This document shows, one piece after another, positions 35,110 to 46,355 of a stretch of DNA of 64,000 nt; positions within the stretch are counted from its first letter, which is position 1; each line of letters begins with the position of its first letter. Source of the stretch: Apostichopus japonicus (lineage: Eukaryota; Echinodermata; Holothuroidea; Aspidochirotida; Stichopodidae); the NCBI RefSeq assembly GCF_037975245.1, contig NC_092577.1, positions 35,146,898 to 35,210,897 of the forward strand, in the 5' to 3' direction. Under the pieces are notes generated by a model, which saw nothing but the letters and a program-made list of their open reading frames with translations, was not told the origin of the DNA and ran no database searches. The translations under genes and the position numbers were made by a program.

Positions 35110-38100
35110 ATGGAGGAACCTAATAAACACCCGGCCCTGCTATTTTGTCACCCATCAATGGAAGACTTAGCTAAAGCTATTGCTAAGAGATGTTCTCACA
35201 CACCTTCATCAGAGACTTCAGATTTGTCAGCCAGCTGGGGAAAGTCTCACCTAGGCAGTGGAGACCTGACCTTTCTTCAAGTAAGGAAACCGTTTTAACT
35301 TTAAAGCACCTGTTTGCAGTTTCCTTTTAGCCTTTCGTTGGCATTTAAATTCATTACTTTTAATCAAAATAATGAGCTGCGTAATTTGTTACATGTTCCT
35401 TGTAGGTGTCCTAATCCCCAGGTACTTAAAAGCTTTTGCTGGTGACCCCATTTTTCACCTTCATCATGTTGACAACCCACCAGTGGGGGATGTTGAAGGC
35501 TGTGGCAGGGGGGGGTGTACAGGGAGGAGATATACCCCACTCCTTTGATAAATTTGTTATGTGATTATGGGTGCCTAGATGCACAACGGTGTTATATTTT
35601 GCATCCTTTGGAGTAATTTATGTTCAAGAATTTTCTTAATTTTTTTTATATCATCGTCTCCCTTCCCCCTCCCCCCCCCTCTCCCACATACCTGTCAACT
35701 CAAACAGGAAATAAAATGGTTCTGGCTTGACCAAACTTAATCTCTGAACATTCATAAACTATTTGTTACATCAACTGTGACTATTAACTAGCACATGGAC
35801 ACATTTAAACAAAGAAAACAATCTTTGCATGAATCCATTGTTTCATTTATTTTGTAGCGTCGTATCAGTCACCAGCGCCTCATGTGTCACCAGCCTGTCA
35901 AATTCTCCAAAACAATACAGTGGGAGAAATTCAAGGACGGATGGCCAAACCTCTTCATAGAAGATGTACACGAGATAGCTGGAAGAGATGGTAGATACTC
36001 TCCTCTAAAATACCTGGAGTCCTCTAAACATATTCTAAAAATGTTCAAATGTGCAACTTGTGAAGGTGAAGGCATGGTGTTGCAGTTAGAGTGTCTGCAC
36101 TCCCATTAGGGTCCTGGTTCAAAAGCAGGTCTGAAACCAAGTTCTCTTTACCTTTTCAAAATTGCTTCCATACATGTTGTTGAGTGGTGCAGTCTTCTGC
36201 AAATTTGCTACTGGTTTCTCAGTTGAGATGTTCCATAGGGTTTGGTTCTGTTCTTTATATGGTCTAGCAATAACTTAATGCCCAATGAATGCACTGCAGT
36301 GATGATCAATAGGGTACCCATGAGGTATCCTCTAACCCTCCCAACCATCTGATGGGGATGTTAATTGTCTTTCCAGGGAGCAGGAATGGTTATGAAAAGT
36401 ACATGCCTGCTTCATAATTCTCTGAACACTCATTGAAAAGAGGAAGGATTCTTGATACAGACCTGTGTTCGTCATCAATCAGCAGATATTATCGTTGCAA
36501 TTGAGCTTCTGATCGTTTGACTAATAGCTTAACGAAACTAATATCACTGCTAGAATGTTGAAGACGTTATTGTTAGAGACTATTTTTATGTTTTCACAAT
36601 CTTCAAGCAGTTGACTGTAAGAAGATTGTCTATCATCTATTATCAAGAGTTATGTAAATGTAATTAATTTTATTCTATACAACTAAAACTGAACCTTGAT
36701 TCAACTAGGTGCTTTTAGATGGCAACAACTATTTTGAAACCGTTTCTGTTTGAAGGGGGAAAAAATGTAAATAACATTTGTATGGTCTTCAAACTGTACT
36801 AGAAATATGATTTTGTTTTTAAGCTTAAATCCCAGATTCATCCAATCACAATTAGTTTCAAGCTTTGAAAGTATTACAACTACATTGTGAAGAGCATTCA
36901 ATTATTAAACTGAATTGGCATGATCCAGTTTTATTGTTTTCATTTGTAGATGTAAGTTAGAATAATCTCTCGTTCCAGGAATGTTCAATTTATTTCACAA
37001 TCTCTTCTCTTTTGTTTTAATGATAGTCATTTTTCTGGGTAACTTCCAGTCGACTGATATCATCTTTGAGCAGCTGTCCATCTTGTACAGTATTCCAAGG
37101 TACTTTGTTATATTAAAATTGAATCAAACAAAAGACTTGATTGTGATTCATTAAGAGCAAATATTTTACTTAACTTTGATAAAAACAAATATATGTTGTT
37201 TGATGTTCAAATTCCATAACAATGAGGTTCAGTTAGATTGGCTAGAGAAGTTTCATTTAAAGAAAAATAATTAAAGAGTCAAAAGTTTTCTTTGTAAATT
37301 CTAGTTTGGTTCTTAGATTTACTTAATAATAACATGAAAGAATACGTTTGTGTCACAAAATGTTGAGGATTGAATCAAATTTTTTAAGCACTTGCCCATT
37401 AAGCTCTCGGATGGTGTCTTAGTTTGATCAAATGCAATCTCTTCTGAAGAAATAATATTCAGCAGGTTTTGGTAAATTGCTGATGAAATACAAGCAGCTT
37501 AATTAAAATTAGATATGGTATTTAAAGTTCAAGTTGTGCTTGTTTCTTTCTTGTTTCCTTTTTAGAAGTGGTAACCTGCTCTCCCGAGAGTTTAAGCAAT
37601 TGCTATATCATCAGTGCAACAAAGTTCAATCTATAGTCATCTTTCTAGCATATTTTTATGATGTTGAATTGCTCTAAAAAGTTTTTATTTTATTTTATTT
37701 CTTCAGGTATTTGGCTCGGTCTTTCAAGTTTATTCTGCCCTTCTTTCCAACAGGAACGATGGAAAGAATAGACACTGAAGGAAAAGTTGCCACTGCAAAG
37801 GTAAAAGCCACATCTTATAAATTCATGGTTTGATGCTACTTCACTAATCACTTTTCCCTTATCTGCCTCTGTTTCAAAGATGCACTCTAATTACCCTAGT
37901 CTACACAAGGGTGTGATTTTTACTCCCCCTACCCTCCCCCATGTCTTGCTTCAGAGTCACCATCAATTTCCTCTTGCTCCAGAATCTACCATTCTGAAGA
38001 TTTACAAATATGTTTCTGGGGGTTATCTGATTCCATGATGTTGTCTAATTGACAGGGAGAAAAAAAAGAAGGAATTTCAAGGAATATTAAACAGACTAAA

Positions 38101-40029
38101 TTAAATGTACAACAGAGTAGTGAATGAGATTGTTCTATAAATCATGGGGGCTAAACAGAGTAGATAAAATACCAGGAAAGGAAAAACAAATGAAAACAAT
38201 AAAATTACTTTGATGACTTCTTTTTTATCATATTTTTTCCTTGACAGACTCTGGCCATGTTGCTGTCTGCTATTCCATCTACAGCCAGAGGACCATCGCA
38301 GATCGTGATTTTTGATATTCATGAACTCCAGGAGAGGTTTTACTTCTCGGATCATGTGATTCCAAGGTATGTTTCCTACTCCCCCCTCCCAATCCTACAC
38401 ACTTATTCCTATTTACCTGAAAAATAAAACTTTTGCATCTGAAAATGTTTTAATATTGCTCTATTGTTTCATTGATGTTTTCATCAATTAATTTCATCCA
38501 TGAATCAATCAATAATCAATCAATTAATCAATTAATGCTTCAACTGTTCAATATACTGTCTCCATAAAATCTCATCCTGGGTAGAGCAAACATAGCGTGG
38601 ACTTGATGCTCCAACCAGAATAAAACAAAAAACAGAGGAAAAGGACTTGTTCATGCTCCAAAAAACAGACCCCCCCCCCCAAACAAAAAATGGGGAAAGG
38701 AGGGGGGGTAAATTGGGCAAAGGATTTGGTTAGTCTCTAAAACAAAGTAGTTTTGGGTTATCTTTCACAGGTTGGAGAGTGCATTACCTCTCTTAGTCAG
38801 AGAAATGATAAGTCTACCAGAAGATATGCAACCACACTTGACAGTGGCTTTCCCAGACGAGGGCGCTTTCAAGAGATTTCACAGCATCTTTGAAGGGTTT
38901 CGAACGGTCATCTGCACTAAAGTCAGAGAGGGCGACAAACGGATTGTAAACGTAAAAGAAGGTATTCACCTATGATAGTGCTCTGTAGTTTTTTGTTTGT
39001 TTTTTATCTTCACGCTTTGAGCCTAGCAGCAGTTGCTACTTAGCCAAGTAAAGTATTTGGTTTTTATTTGTTTTGCATTTGTCCAGACATGAGGCTTTTA
39101 AACAGGTAGGAAACTGATCCCAAAAGTTAGGTCAACGGGGAATGCGTCAGAAAAGTAGATTATAAGACCCCTAAAGGGTGAACATTCATGGTAAACAAGT
39201 TTATATTTTTATTCCAATTTGCTAGGTGATCCAAAAGACAAGCATGTGGTGATCGTTGACGATCTCGTCCAGACTGGTGGCACTCTTAAAGAATGCTGTA
39301 AGGTGAGATTATTACTGATGAAGATTTCGCCAATTTTAAGTCGGGTTGGCTTCAGTCTGGAAAACTGAACATGTTACGTCTTGCCCCATGGGTTGTTGAC
39401 GGAGTGCAACGGTTCACGGCAACAAATTGTCCAGCCTTGACGAATGTAACCAATCATGGGAGAGTAATTTTGCATGTGACCTAAACGAGCACCAGTCATT
39501 AGTAGAAAGCCATCGTTTTGTGTGCTTATCAGTCGTTCCCTGCGCAAGGATCAGTTGCACAACTATGAGGTCTTAGCAATTATCAAAAGCTAGGTTACAA
39601 TGATGGAGTTGAGTTAGACTGCGGTAAGTCGGGCAATGTTCAGATAGCTTTAGATTTCATTTACCTGTTTGGACTGAAACTTGAAGTAACTCTTTTCTTA
39701 TGTTTGCTACCGATATTGTCTAAAAATATCCTTTCTATTTCATTAAATACGTTTCCACTTTTTCATCCCAAATTTTCTTTCAACAGGCCCTCCTCTCCCA
39801 AGGAGCGAGGTCCGTGAGTGCCTACGTCACCCACGCGGTATTTCCCCAAGAATCTTGGAAGAGTTTCACGACCGCTTTCAAGGAACCGTCTGATCCAGAT
39901 TTCAGATATTTTTGGATAACCGATTCAATTCCTCATGCCAAGGATATTTGTAACCATCCTCCTTTCAAATTAATTTCCCTCTGCGATATGATTTCTGAGG
40001 CTTTACTTGGGTATGACCTCTTACAGTAG
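35110..40029 (+). CDS. Class II (plant-type) ribose-phosphate pyrophosphokinase (PRPP synthetase), complete
   Basis: Eight exons: 35110-35280, 35858-35990, 37027-37099, 37707-37800, 38248-38366, 38771-38961, 39226-39302, 39787-40029 (TAG). Phases agree throughout; 366 residues. The enzyme makes PRPP and AMP from ribose-5-phosphate and ATP for nucleotide synthesis. Key segments are WEKFKDGWPNLFI (about 79-91), LPFFPTGTMER (136-146), FDIHELQERFYF (179-190), KVREGDKRI and the PRPP-binding loop VVIVDDLVQTGGT (268-280), then SAYVTHAVFP and YFWITDS. These phrases match the plant class II isozymes (rice/Arabidopsis PRS3/PRS4 type: PFFPTGT, VTHA.FP, WITDS) rather than the class I human PRPS1/2 type. 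Class II enzymes are described as independent of inorganic phosphate. An N-terminal insert (about 20-75) is longer than in the plant proteins. I start at 35110 because the upstream in-frame triplet is GTG. Confidence 0.92.
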
Positions 40030-42204
40030 TGATATGAGTCCACGTGTCGTTAAATACCAACAATCTAACAAATTAATATATAATTCGGTTTATATAATTC
40101 CTTGAAGAAATGAAAACTTCAATTGATTTTCTCACCGTTTTTGAAAAATATAAATCAGTTTAGAGTATATAGACACTGAAATTGACAATTGTTACTTCTT
40201 CAGTTAAAATTAGCAAAATGCACTCTGTTGTTGAAAAATTAAAATCAACCTTAGACTCTTGCTTTAATCTATCAATCAATTCTCTAAATTGTTACTGTTG
40301 ACAAAACATTGGATGCAATTCTATTAAATCATTCTTTTGATCCCAATCTTTAGTTTTGAAGTAGGAAATCTGAAAGTTCTAAGTGTTCTCATAGCAACCA
40401 ATCTTTGAAGAATTCGTCAAAATTGTTTGTTGCATGAAAGTGTCACCTTTCTTACATTTATTCACATCCAACATAAAATATGCAAATTAAAATAATTACG
40501 GAAAGTGTTTTTCTAAATTGTTCAAACTACTATTGACCTGCCATTAGAACACTTGAAAGTAGCAATAAGTTATGATTTGTTCTACGAAGCTTTTCAATGA
40601 AGTTTATCTTTCTTTTATCATTTTTGTTAGTCATTTCCAGATGTAAACTTTCCACCAAAAATCTTGCCCAGTTTGTGAAAATATTATCAATTTTAAGAAC
40701 CTAAATGTAGACTAGTAATATGAGTACTCTTTAAGAGGCTGTAGTTAGTTAGGCCTGTCTAAGATACCTGAGATAATCTTAAATAGTGCTTAACAAGTTT
40801 AATTATCTCTTTTTTTATTTCCATCTTTTTTGGAGCAATGAAGGAAGAATTTGATCCAAGCATTCTTGTTGAAATTGGCATTTCATACCTACATGTTGTT
40901 TTCCAAGTTATTTTGATACCTAAAGTAGATACATTATACCGAAAGATGCATGTTGATGATGAAAAACTTAATTGACTGTAGCTTTAAAGCAAGAAAAAAA
41001 CCAATGAATCACCAACCAGTTTGGCATGTTTTCATCAAATGGTTTATTCAAAGATAACATAACAGGTAAACAATTGTTTTAAATTTCAAAACGATATTGC
41101 TGCAAAATTCCATTTTCTGAGGCTTTTTAGGTTGTATAAATTGAAAGCTGTTGGTCAGCTGGGGTTATGATGCTGAAGATATTAAATCAGTTTGGGAAAT
41201 TGTAGAATTTTGTTTGACCCTATGATGTCAATTTACCAAATTTCAGATGGAAACAAAAAGAAATGTTTTTTTATAAAATATTTATCACATATTCAAATTC
41301 ACTGTTGTCATTTTTTTTGTAGCCAAAACCTTTTTCTTTAAAACAAGCAGCATCTAACTTTTATTTCATTTTCCTATATTGGCTTATTCTGCAAAATATG
41401 TCAAAACTATCTCGAATATTTTCTCGAAAAATCTTCAAAGAGTTCTATCAAAACAAGGACTAAAATTTTTTAAGTGTTTTCAATCGTCAAAAAATGGAAT
41501 GATTTTTGGAATCATCTTAAAAGGATGCAATATTTCATTTTTAGTGCAACGTATAAACATATTCAGCTGTATCAGCTTTAGATATTTGTATTTTTTTTTT
41601 ATGTTCAGTGTACTTACTTTTTTTCACTTTCTCAATTTTCACCCTTCATTTAATTCAAATTTCTCTGAATGCAATACAAATGAACTAGTATATTATCAGT
41701 ACAGGGTAGATTATCAAAGTTTTGATATCAAGTTGAATATAAATATCTTTGCAATAGGTTTTTGTTTCTGCATACTGAAACTTTATAGGCCACTCGATTA
41801 CATTTTAGTTGACATGTTCTGCTACAACGATCCTCAACATTTTCATCATGTAGTGAATTACCCCAAAATTCACATTTTTCAGTAGTTTAAATTGTCTCTG
41901 TCTTGAATCATTTTAACTTTTAATTCAATTGATTCAGATTAATTAAGATTTATTCATAATTTTAGACATTTTCAACATTCCAATCTTGTTTTTCATTGCC
42001 TTTTGCTCACAGGCAGAATTTAAGTGAGTCCATACTGGTAGTGGTATTCTTGCATAGTTATCTGTACTCATGCCCATTCTGGTACTCATCCTCATGGGTT
42101 TTTACTCACACTGGTACCCTGGCATATCTTGTACAGATAATAGTGCACATTAAGTACCAGTACTCTCGGGTAGAGACTTTTACTGAAGCTGTTAGTCATA
42201 TCAT

Positions 42205-42233
42205 GGAGGTAAAAACAGAGTGTTTTTACCTCC
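42205..42233. repeat. Perfect 12-bp stem hairpin
   Basis: GGAGGTAAAAAC, loop AGAGT, then GTTTTTACCTCC. A third partial arm follows (TTTACCTCCATGG with TCATATC), mirroring the GTCATATCATGGAGG on the left, so two overlapping hairpins can form. Confidence 0.85.
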
Positions 42234-42717
42234 AGTTTACCTCCATGGTCATATCAAGCTAAATTGTACTTGTACTCATGTTACTCTGTAGGTTTGTTGA
42301 TACTTCACTAAAGATTTAATAGTGTAAAAACAGTATTCTTTTTTATTAGTATATTCTTTTTCATCAGTATTTCTGAGAGTTATGTGTATTATCTGATTAA
42401 ATATGTGGTATGTAAGTCAATGAAAGTTATCAGAATTATAGTTACATTTTTATTTTGTTTTCAATTATGTAATTATTGATTCCAGTGCTAAATAATTGGT
42501 GTACCATTGAATACTGTTGTGTTGCTAGAAATATACTTTCAGATAAATAACTTTACTTTAATGTCTGTTTGCTTGATTTCTTCCTTGTTCTTGGCTGCTG
42601 CCACTGCTTTTCTCTTCCCATCTTTTGCTGGGGGGGGGGAGGTGGTTAGGTTAGGGGGGGTGGAATGTTGGTTGGTATGTGTGTACAGCTAGGATGCTAG
42701 GGGGGGTGGAGGATATG

Positions 42718-42724
<7 letters not shown>

Positions 42725-42770
<46 letters not shown>
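42725..42770. repeat. (TA)n microsatellite
   Basis: About 23 uninterrupted TA dinucleotides. Confidence 0.98.
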
Positions 42771-42771
<1 letters not shown>

Positions 42772-43227
42772 CCTGCATCATCCTTTGTTGACACTGCTAA
42801 ATAACATTATTTAAACCCGAAAACTATTATTATTCTCTCATAGATAGTAGGTTCTTTCTTGCTATTGAAACTGCATTACGATGTTCCCAACTTTGTAAAC
42901 AACTTTACCATTATCCTAAGTTGTAAGGCTGTTGTATTAATCGCATACAGCTTAGTATTCTTATTCTCTAAATCTATCTTATAGTAGCGTCTTTTATGTT
43001 GCTGAATTTGTAACATTGTTTAAACTCGCAACTGCCTTTTGCGTGCTTTGGCATCAGCAAATAAGTTAATAACATGATCAAAGACAAGTTAATGTTGTCT
43101 GCTTCATCGCGCTCAATACTAAGGAGTGCCAGAGCAGATAGTCTCGCTCGACGTCGTGGTATATGTTTCCACCTTTCGAAATCTTGGAACTGTATACTGA
43201 AATACCCGAAACTTCCGTGACATGTAG

Positions 43228-43607
43228 TCATTACACAGTGGCGTAGGAAGGTACTTTTGAGTGGGGGGGCTGAAGATTGACTGCCGGCCTGGGGGAGGGG
43301 TCTAAGGGGAGGGGGTTCCCCCTCCCCTTTGGATTTTTTTTGCATTTCCAGGTGGCCTAAGATGCAATTTGGTGCAATATAGCACACTTCAACACCCACT
43401 CCATTTTGTAAACTTAATTTTGTATTTTCACCTGGCCTTAGATGCAATTTGGTGCTCCAAATGAGATTTTTTTTCTCATTTGGAAATGAAAAAGGGGTTT
43501 TCTGACTTGCGAAGCGGGGGGGCGGAATGATACTTCCGCCCCTCCACATTTTTCACTGGGGGGGCTGGCGCCCCCAGCCCCCCGGTTCCTACGCCCTTGT
43601 CATTACA
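43228..43607. mobile_element. hAT-like MITE with 8-bp target-site duplication
   Basis: The element spans 43236-43599 (364 bp). It starts CAGTGGCGTAGGAA and ends TTCCTACGCCCTTG, 14-bp inverted repeats with two mismatches. The flanking octamer TCATTACA occurs at 43228-43235 and 43600-43607, a perfect 8-bp target duplication as produced by hAT transposases. The interior has G/C-rich palindromic blocks (GGAGGGGGTTCCCCCTCC and GGCGCCCCCAGCC) and no transposase. The 191-residue minus-strand ORF here (42974-43549) is an artefact of the element. Confidence 0.9.
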
Positions 43608-43849
43608 GAACAGGATAAAAAAGGAGAAAACGGTCGAAATGGATTGAAAGGAAATCACAATCTATAAATTTACAAATAAAAACAACTACATTCAGATTCT
43701 TATTAGGAAAATATTCATGCCTGACGACATACATCATTTTCGTCATGTTTTTCTAAAAAGTGCTTATATTTTTTTACTCTCATTCTCCCATTTCAGCGAC
43801 CCAAACCCGGCGTCCTGGGCACGTTCCCCCTCCCCCTGACCCCCCACCT

Positions 43850-44300
43850 CTAGCCACGGCACTGCTGCAGCTCCACTGGATTCCTTGCCATCTCCGCATA
43901 CCATTTCGCATCCTCACACATTTATACGAATGCCTTCATTAATTGTCACCAGTTTACTTGCAGGAAATAATCCATATCCACAAGCCTTCTCGCATCCTTC
44001 GGTCATCCTCTGAAACTTCTGCTCTCACAACTCGTAGATCAAACAAGCGAGTCTGAGAGGAAGCTTTTAGCCATGTCGCACCGTCGTTGTGGAACAAGTT
44101 ATACCATCAGAAATACGAAGCCTTATCTCTATCAGCACTTTCAAATCAACGTTAAAGTCGTTTGATTTCAAACAAACCTATGGTTAAGTGTATTCAATTG
44201 TATATTTGTATTTGCTTTTTAAAGCGCATTGAACTCTGGGATTTTGCGCTATATAAGCACCGGTGTAATAATAATAATAATAATAATAATAACAATATCC
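43850..44300 (+). mobile_element. Degenerate LINE 3' end with (AAT)n tail
   Basis: The plus strand reads LQLHWIPCHLRIPFRILTHL then YECLH, matching the reverse-transcriptase C-terminal LHWLPV..RI.FKIL..T.KCLH motif. After frameshifts come the FSHVAPSLWNKL box, then GCGCTATATAAGCACCGG and (AAT)n at about 44266-44292. It is a CR1/L2/Rex-type non-LTR remnant. Confidence 0.82.
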
Positions 44301-45450
44301 GTCAACTGAAAGTAATCATCAAATTCCGAATTAGGAAACGTTCCGAAATCCATAAAAGCCGCATGGCGCCATCGAAATTAACTACAGTTGATAATAAATG
44401 CCATAATGTTGTCTTTCAGTTCCGCAAGTTGCTGTTAGGTTTTTCTCGCCAACCGGGAGCTAAGAAAGCAACACTTTGCGAACAAACTTCTTTTAATGAT
44501 TATTATGCATTTCATTATATACCATTTGCTATTACAAAATGTCATGGGTGTCTTTTAGAATATTTATGAACTTCACAACGTATTTATGAACACTGATGTG
44601 TAATGTACGTCTAAGTTTGTCATGCAGCTCATTCATTCATTGTAAAGATTTATTGGCATATCCTCAGTTAAAAGGAAAGAAGACTTTATTAAATATGAAA
44701 CTATGAAAAATACATCTAGTGTAACAGTTTTATGAAGCTCATATTTGGAATATACCTTACGCCAAACGAGTACCAGCTTCGATCTATGCTTGATCGAAGG
44801 GTCAAATTATACATACGTATTTCGACCGTGTCTTACCAGAACATGTGTTTAGTGTGAACATATCTGTAGAAATTGGATCGTCACTTCCGGTGTACAAAGA
44901 ATTGAAAGGACACACTTCTTTCTCATGAACTTTTCAGAGATCTTAACTTTGAAATGAACCTAACTTACAAAATAGTGCAGTCCAATATTTGACCTAGAAA
45001 TTCGGAATCGATCCATGAATAAGACGATCGGAACAGTTTGCTATATGTTTGGCAATCAAAGAAGAATGTTCAACCAGATATTAGTAAACCGCTTGAAATA
45101 TACATCACATTATAAGAATGGTTGTAGTTTGATGGCTTGTTCCACTTTTAATTAGGGATAACTTTCCAAAGAACGAAGGATGTTCCCCCTCCATGTCGTC
45201 TGTTCGGTAGCCACACGCTACCGATGTATACCATCAGTCGCATATCCTCTACATTTGCAATACGTACTACGTGTACTCATCATTTGTAGTAAGTGTAGTC
45301 ATTATATTATGTGTGTGCACAGTGAAAATGGCGACCACCAGTGTAAGGTCGACCGTCGATTTCTTATGATCTTTTTGGATTAATTTGGAATTAATCATCT
45401 AATCGTGCTAGTTACTATGGATCTATGTCATTAATGTGTTTGAGAGAATC
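44301..45450. other. Upstream region of EXT1
   Basis: No recognisable exon apart from the probable EXT1 5' UTR directly before 45451. The interval is AT-rich without clear repeats. A small CpG-richer patch around 45200-45240 could mark the promoter or 5' leader. Confidence 0.4.
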
Positions 45451-46355
45451 ATGCAAGCCAAAAAGCGATATGTTTTGGTGACGTTTGGAGGAGTTTTATT
45501 GTTTTTGCTGTATTATGGGGGATTACACATGCTGCATACAGTTGGACCAAAAAACCACAACAATGTACGTTCGTTGTTAGAAGTGAGCCTACCATTAACG
45601 TTAGATATTACTGGGGAAGAATTATCCACTAAATCATTGAAACAAATGAAGTCAGAGAGAGATAGTATTTATAATAACCGAAAGTGCCGCATGGAAACAT
45701 GTTTTGATTTTAACAGATGTAGAAAAGGTTTTAAAGTTTATATTTATCCGTCTTCACAGACGGATCCCATCAGTGCAAGCTACAGCAAAATTTTGACATC
45801 AATAAGAGAGAGCAAATATTACACAACAGATCCTGATGAAGCCTGCCTGTTTGTACCTTCTGTAGATACCATAGACAGAGACAAGCTTAGTACAAAATAT
45901 GTTCATAATGTAAAAGAAAAAATAGAAAGTCTCCCATATTGGAATATTCACGGTAGAAATCATTTAATATTCAATTTGTATTCAGGGTCCTGGCCTGATT
46001 ATTCAGAAGAATTAGGATTCAATGTTAATCAAGCCATTTTAATCAAAGCAAGCTTTCCAGTAGAAAATTTCCGCAAGGATTTTGACATTTCTTTACCTTT
46101 ATTTGGAAAGACACATCCACAGAAAGGTGGTTCCAAGGGAGATCTTCAAGCAAATAATTTTCCAGTGCAAAGGAAATATTTGCTAGCCTTTAAAGGGAAG
46201 AGATACCTTTCAGGTATAGGATCTGATTCTAGGAATGCATTGTATCATATACACAATGGAAACGATATCATTCTATTGACAACTTGTAAACATGGCAAAG
46301 ACTGGCAGAAACACAAAGATGCCAGATGCGATAAAGACAATGCAGAATACGACAG
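45451..46355 (+). CDS. EXT1: Exostosin-1 (heparan sulfate co-polymerase), first coding exon
   Basis: ATG at 45451 starts MQAKKRY, the same N-terminal peptide as vertebrate EXT1; the reading frame extends upstream only to a GTG. The exon encodes 301 residues and ends in GACAG/GTAAG (phase 2), where the vertebrate first exon also ends. A type II signal anchor spans about residues 7-28, followed by a variable stem, then CRMETCFDF (79-87), GFKVYIYP (93-100), ACLFVPSVDTIDRD, GRNHLIFNLYSGSWPDY, FKGKRYLSGIGSDSRNALYH and LLTTCKHGKDWQKHKD. These are the start of the exostosin GT47 domain, which acts with EXT2 in the Golgi to elongate heparan sulfate. Later exons (second half of GT47 and the GT64 domain) are not in the window. 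Confidence 0.96.

Larger units (their letters stand above)
40030..43227. other. 3' flank of PRPP synthetase and AT-rich intergenic DNA
   Basis: Strongly AT-rich. The ORF at 41379-41885 has the Phe/Ile/Lys composition expected of chance translation and no motif I know. Other contents are the hairpin at 42196-42252, a G-rich patch near 42630-42710 and the (TA)n microsatellite at 42725-42770. Confidence 0.55.

Noticed and set aside
36075-36135. tRNA-like or SINE head after the PRPP synthetase exon 2 (GTTAGAGTG ... GGTCCTGGTTCAAAAGC)
   Set aside because: Box-like words are suggestive, but the fragment is too short and the body is unrecognisable.
41379-41885. 168-residue ORF downstream of the PRPP synthetase
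   Set aside because: Phe/Ile/Lys-rich composition typical of AT-rich chance ORFs, no domain, no splice context.
42974-43549. 191-residue minus-strand ORF
   Set aside because: Mostly inside the hAT-like MITE; proline/glycine runs come from its G/C-rich palindromes.
44162-44569. 135-residue ORF with an Asn run
   Set aside because: Crosses the (AAT)n tail of a LINE fragment.
45436-45450. Upstream start for EXT1
   Set aside because: The triplet at 45436 is GTG; the ATG at 45451 gives the conserved MQAKKRY N-terminus.
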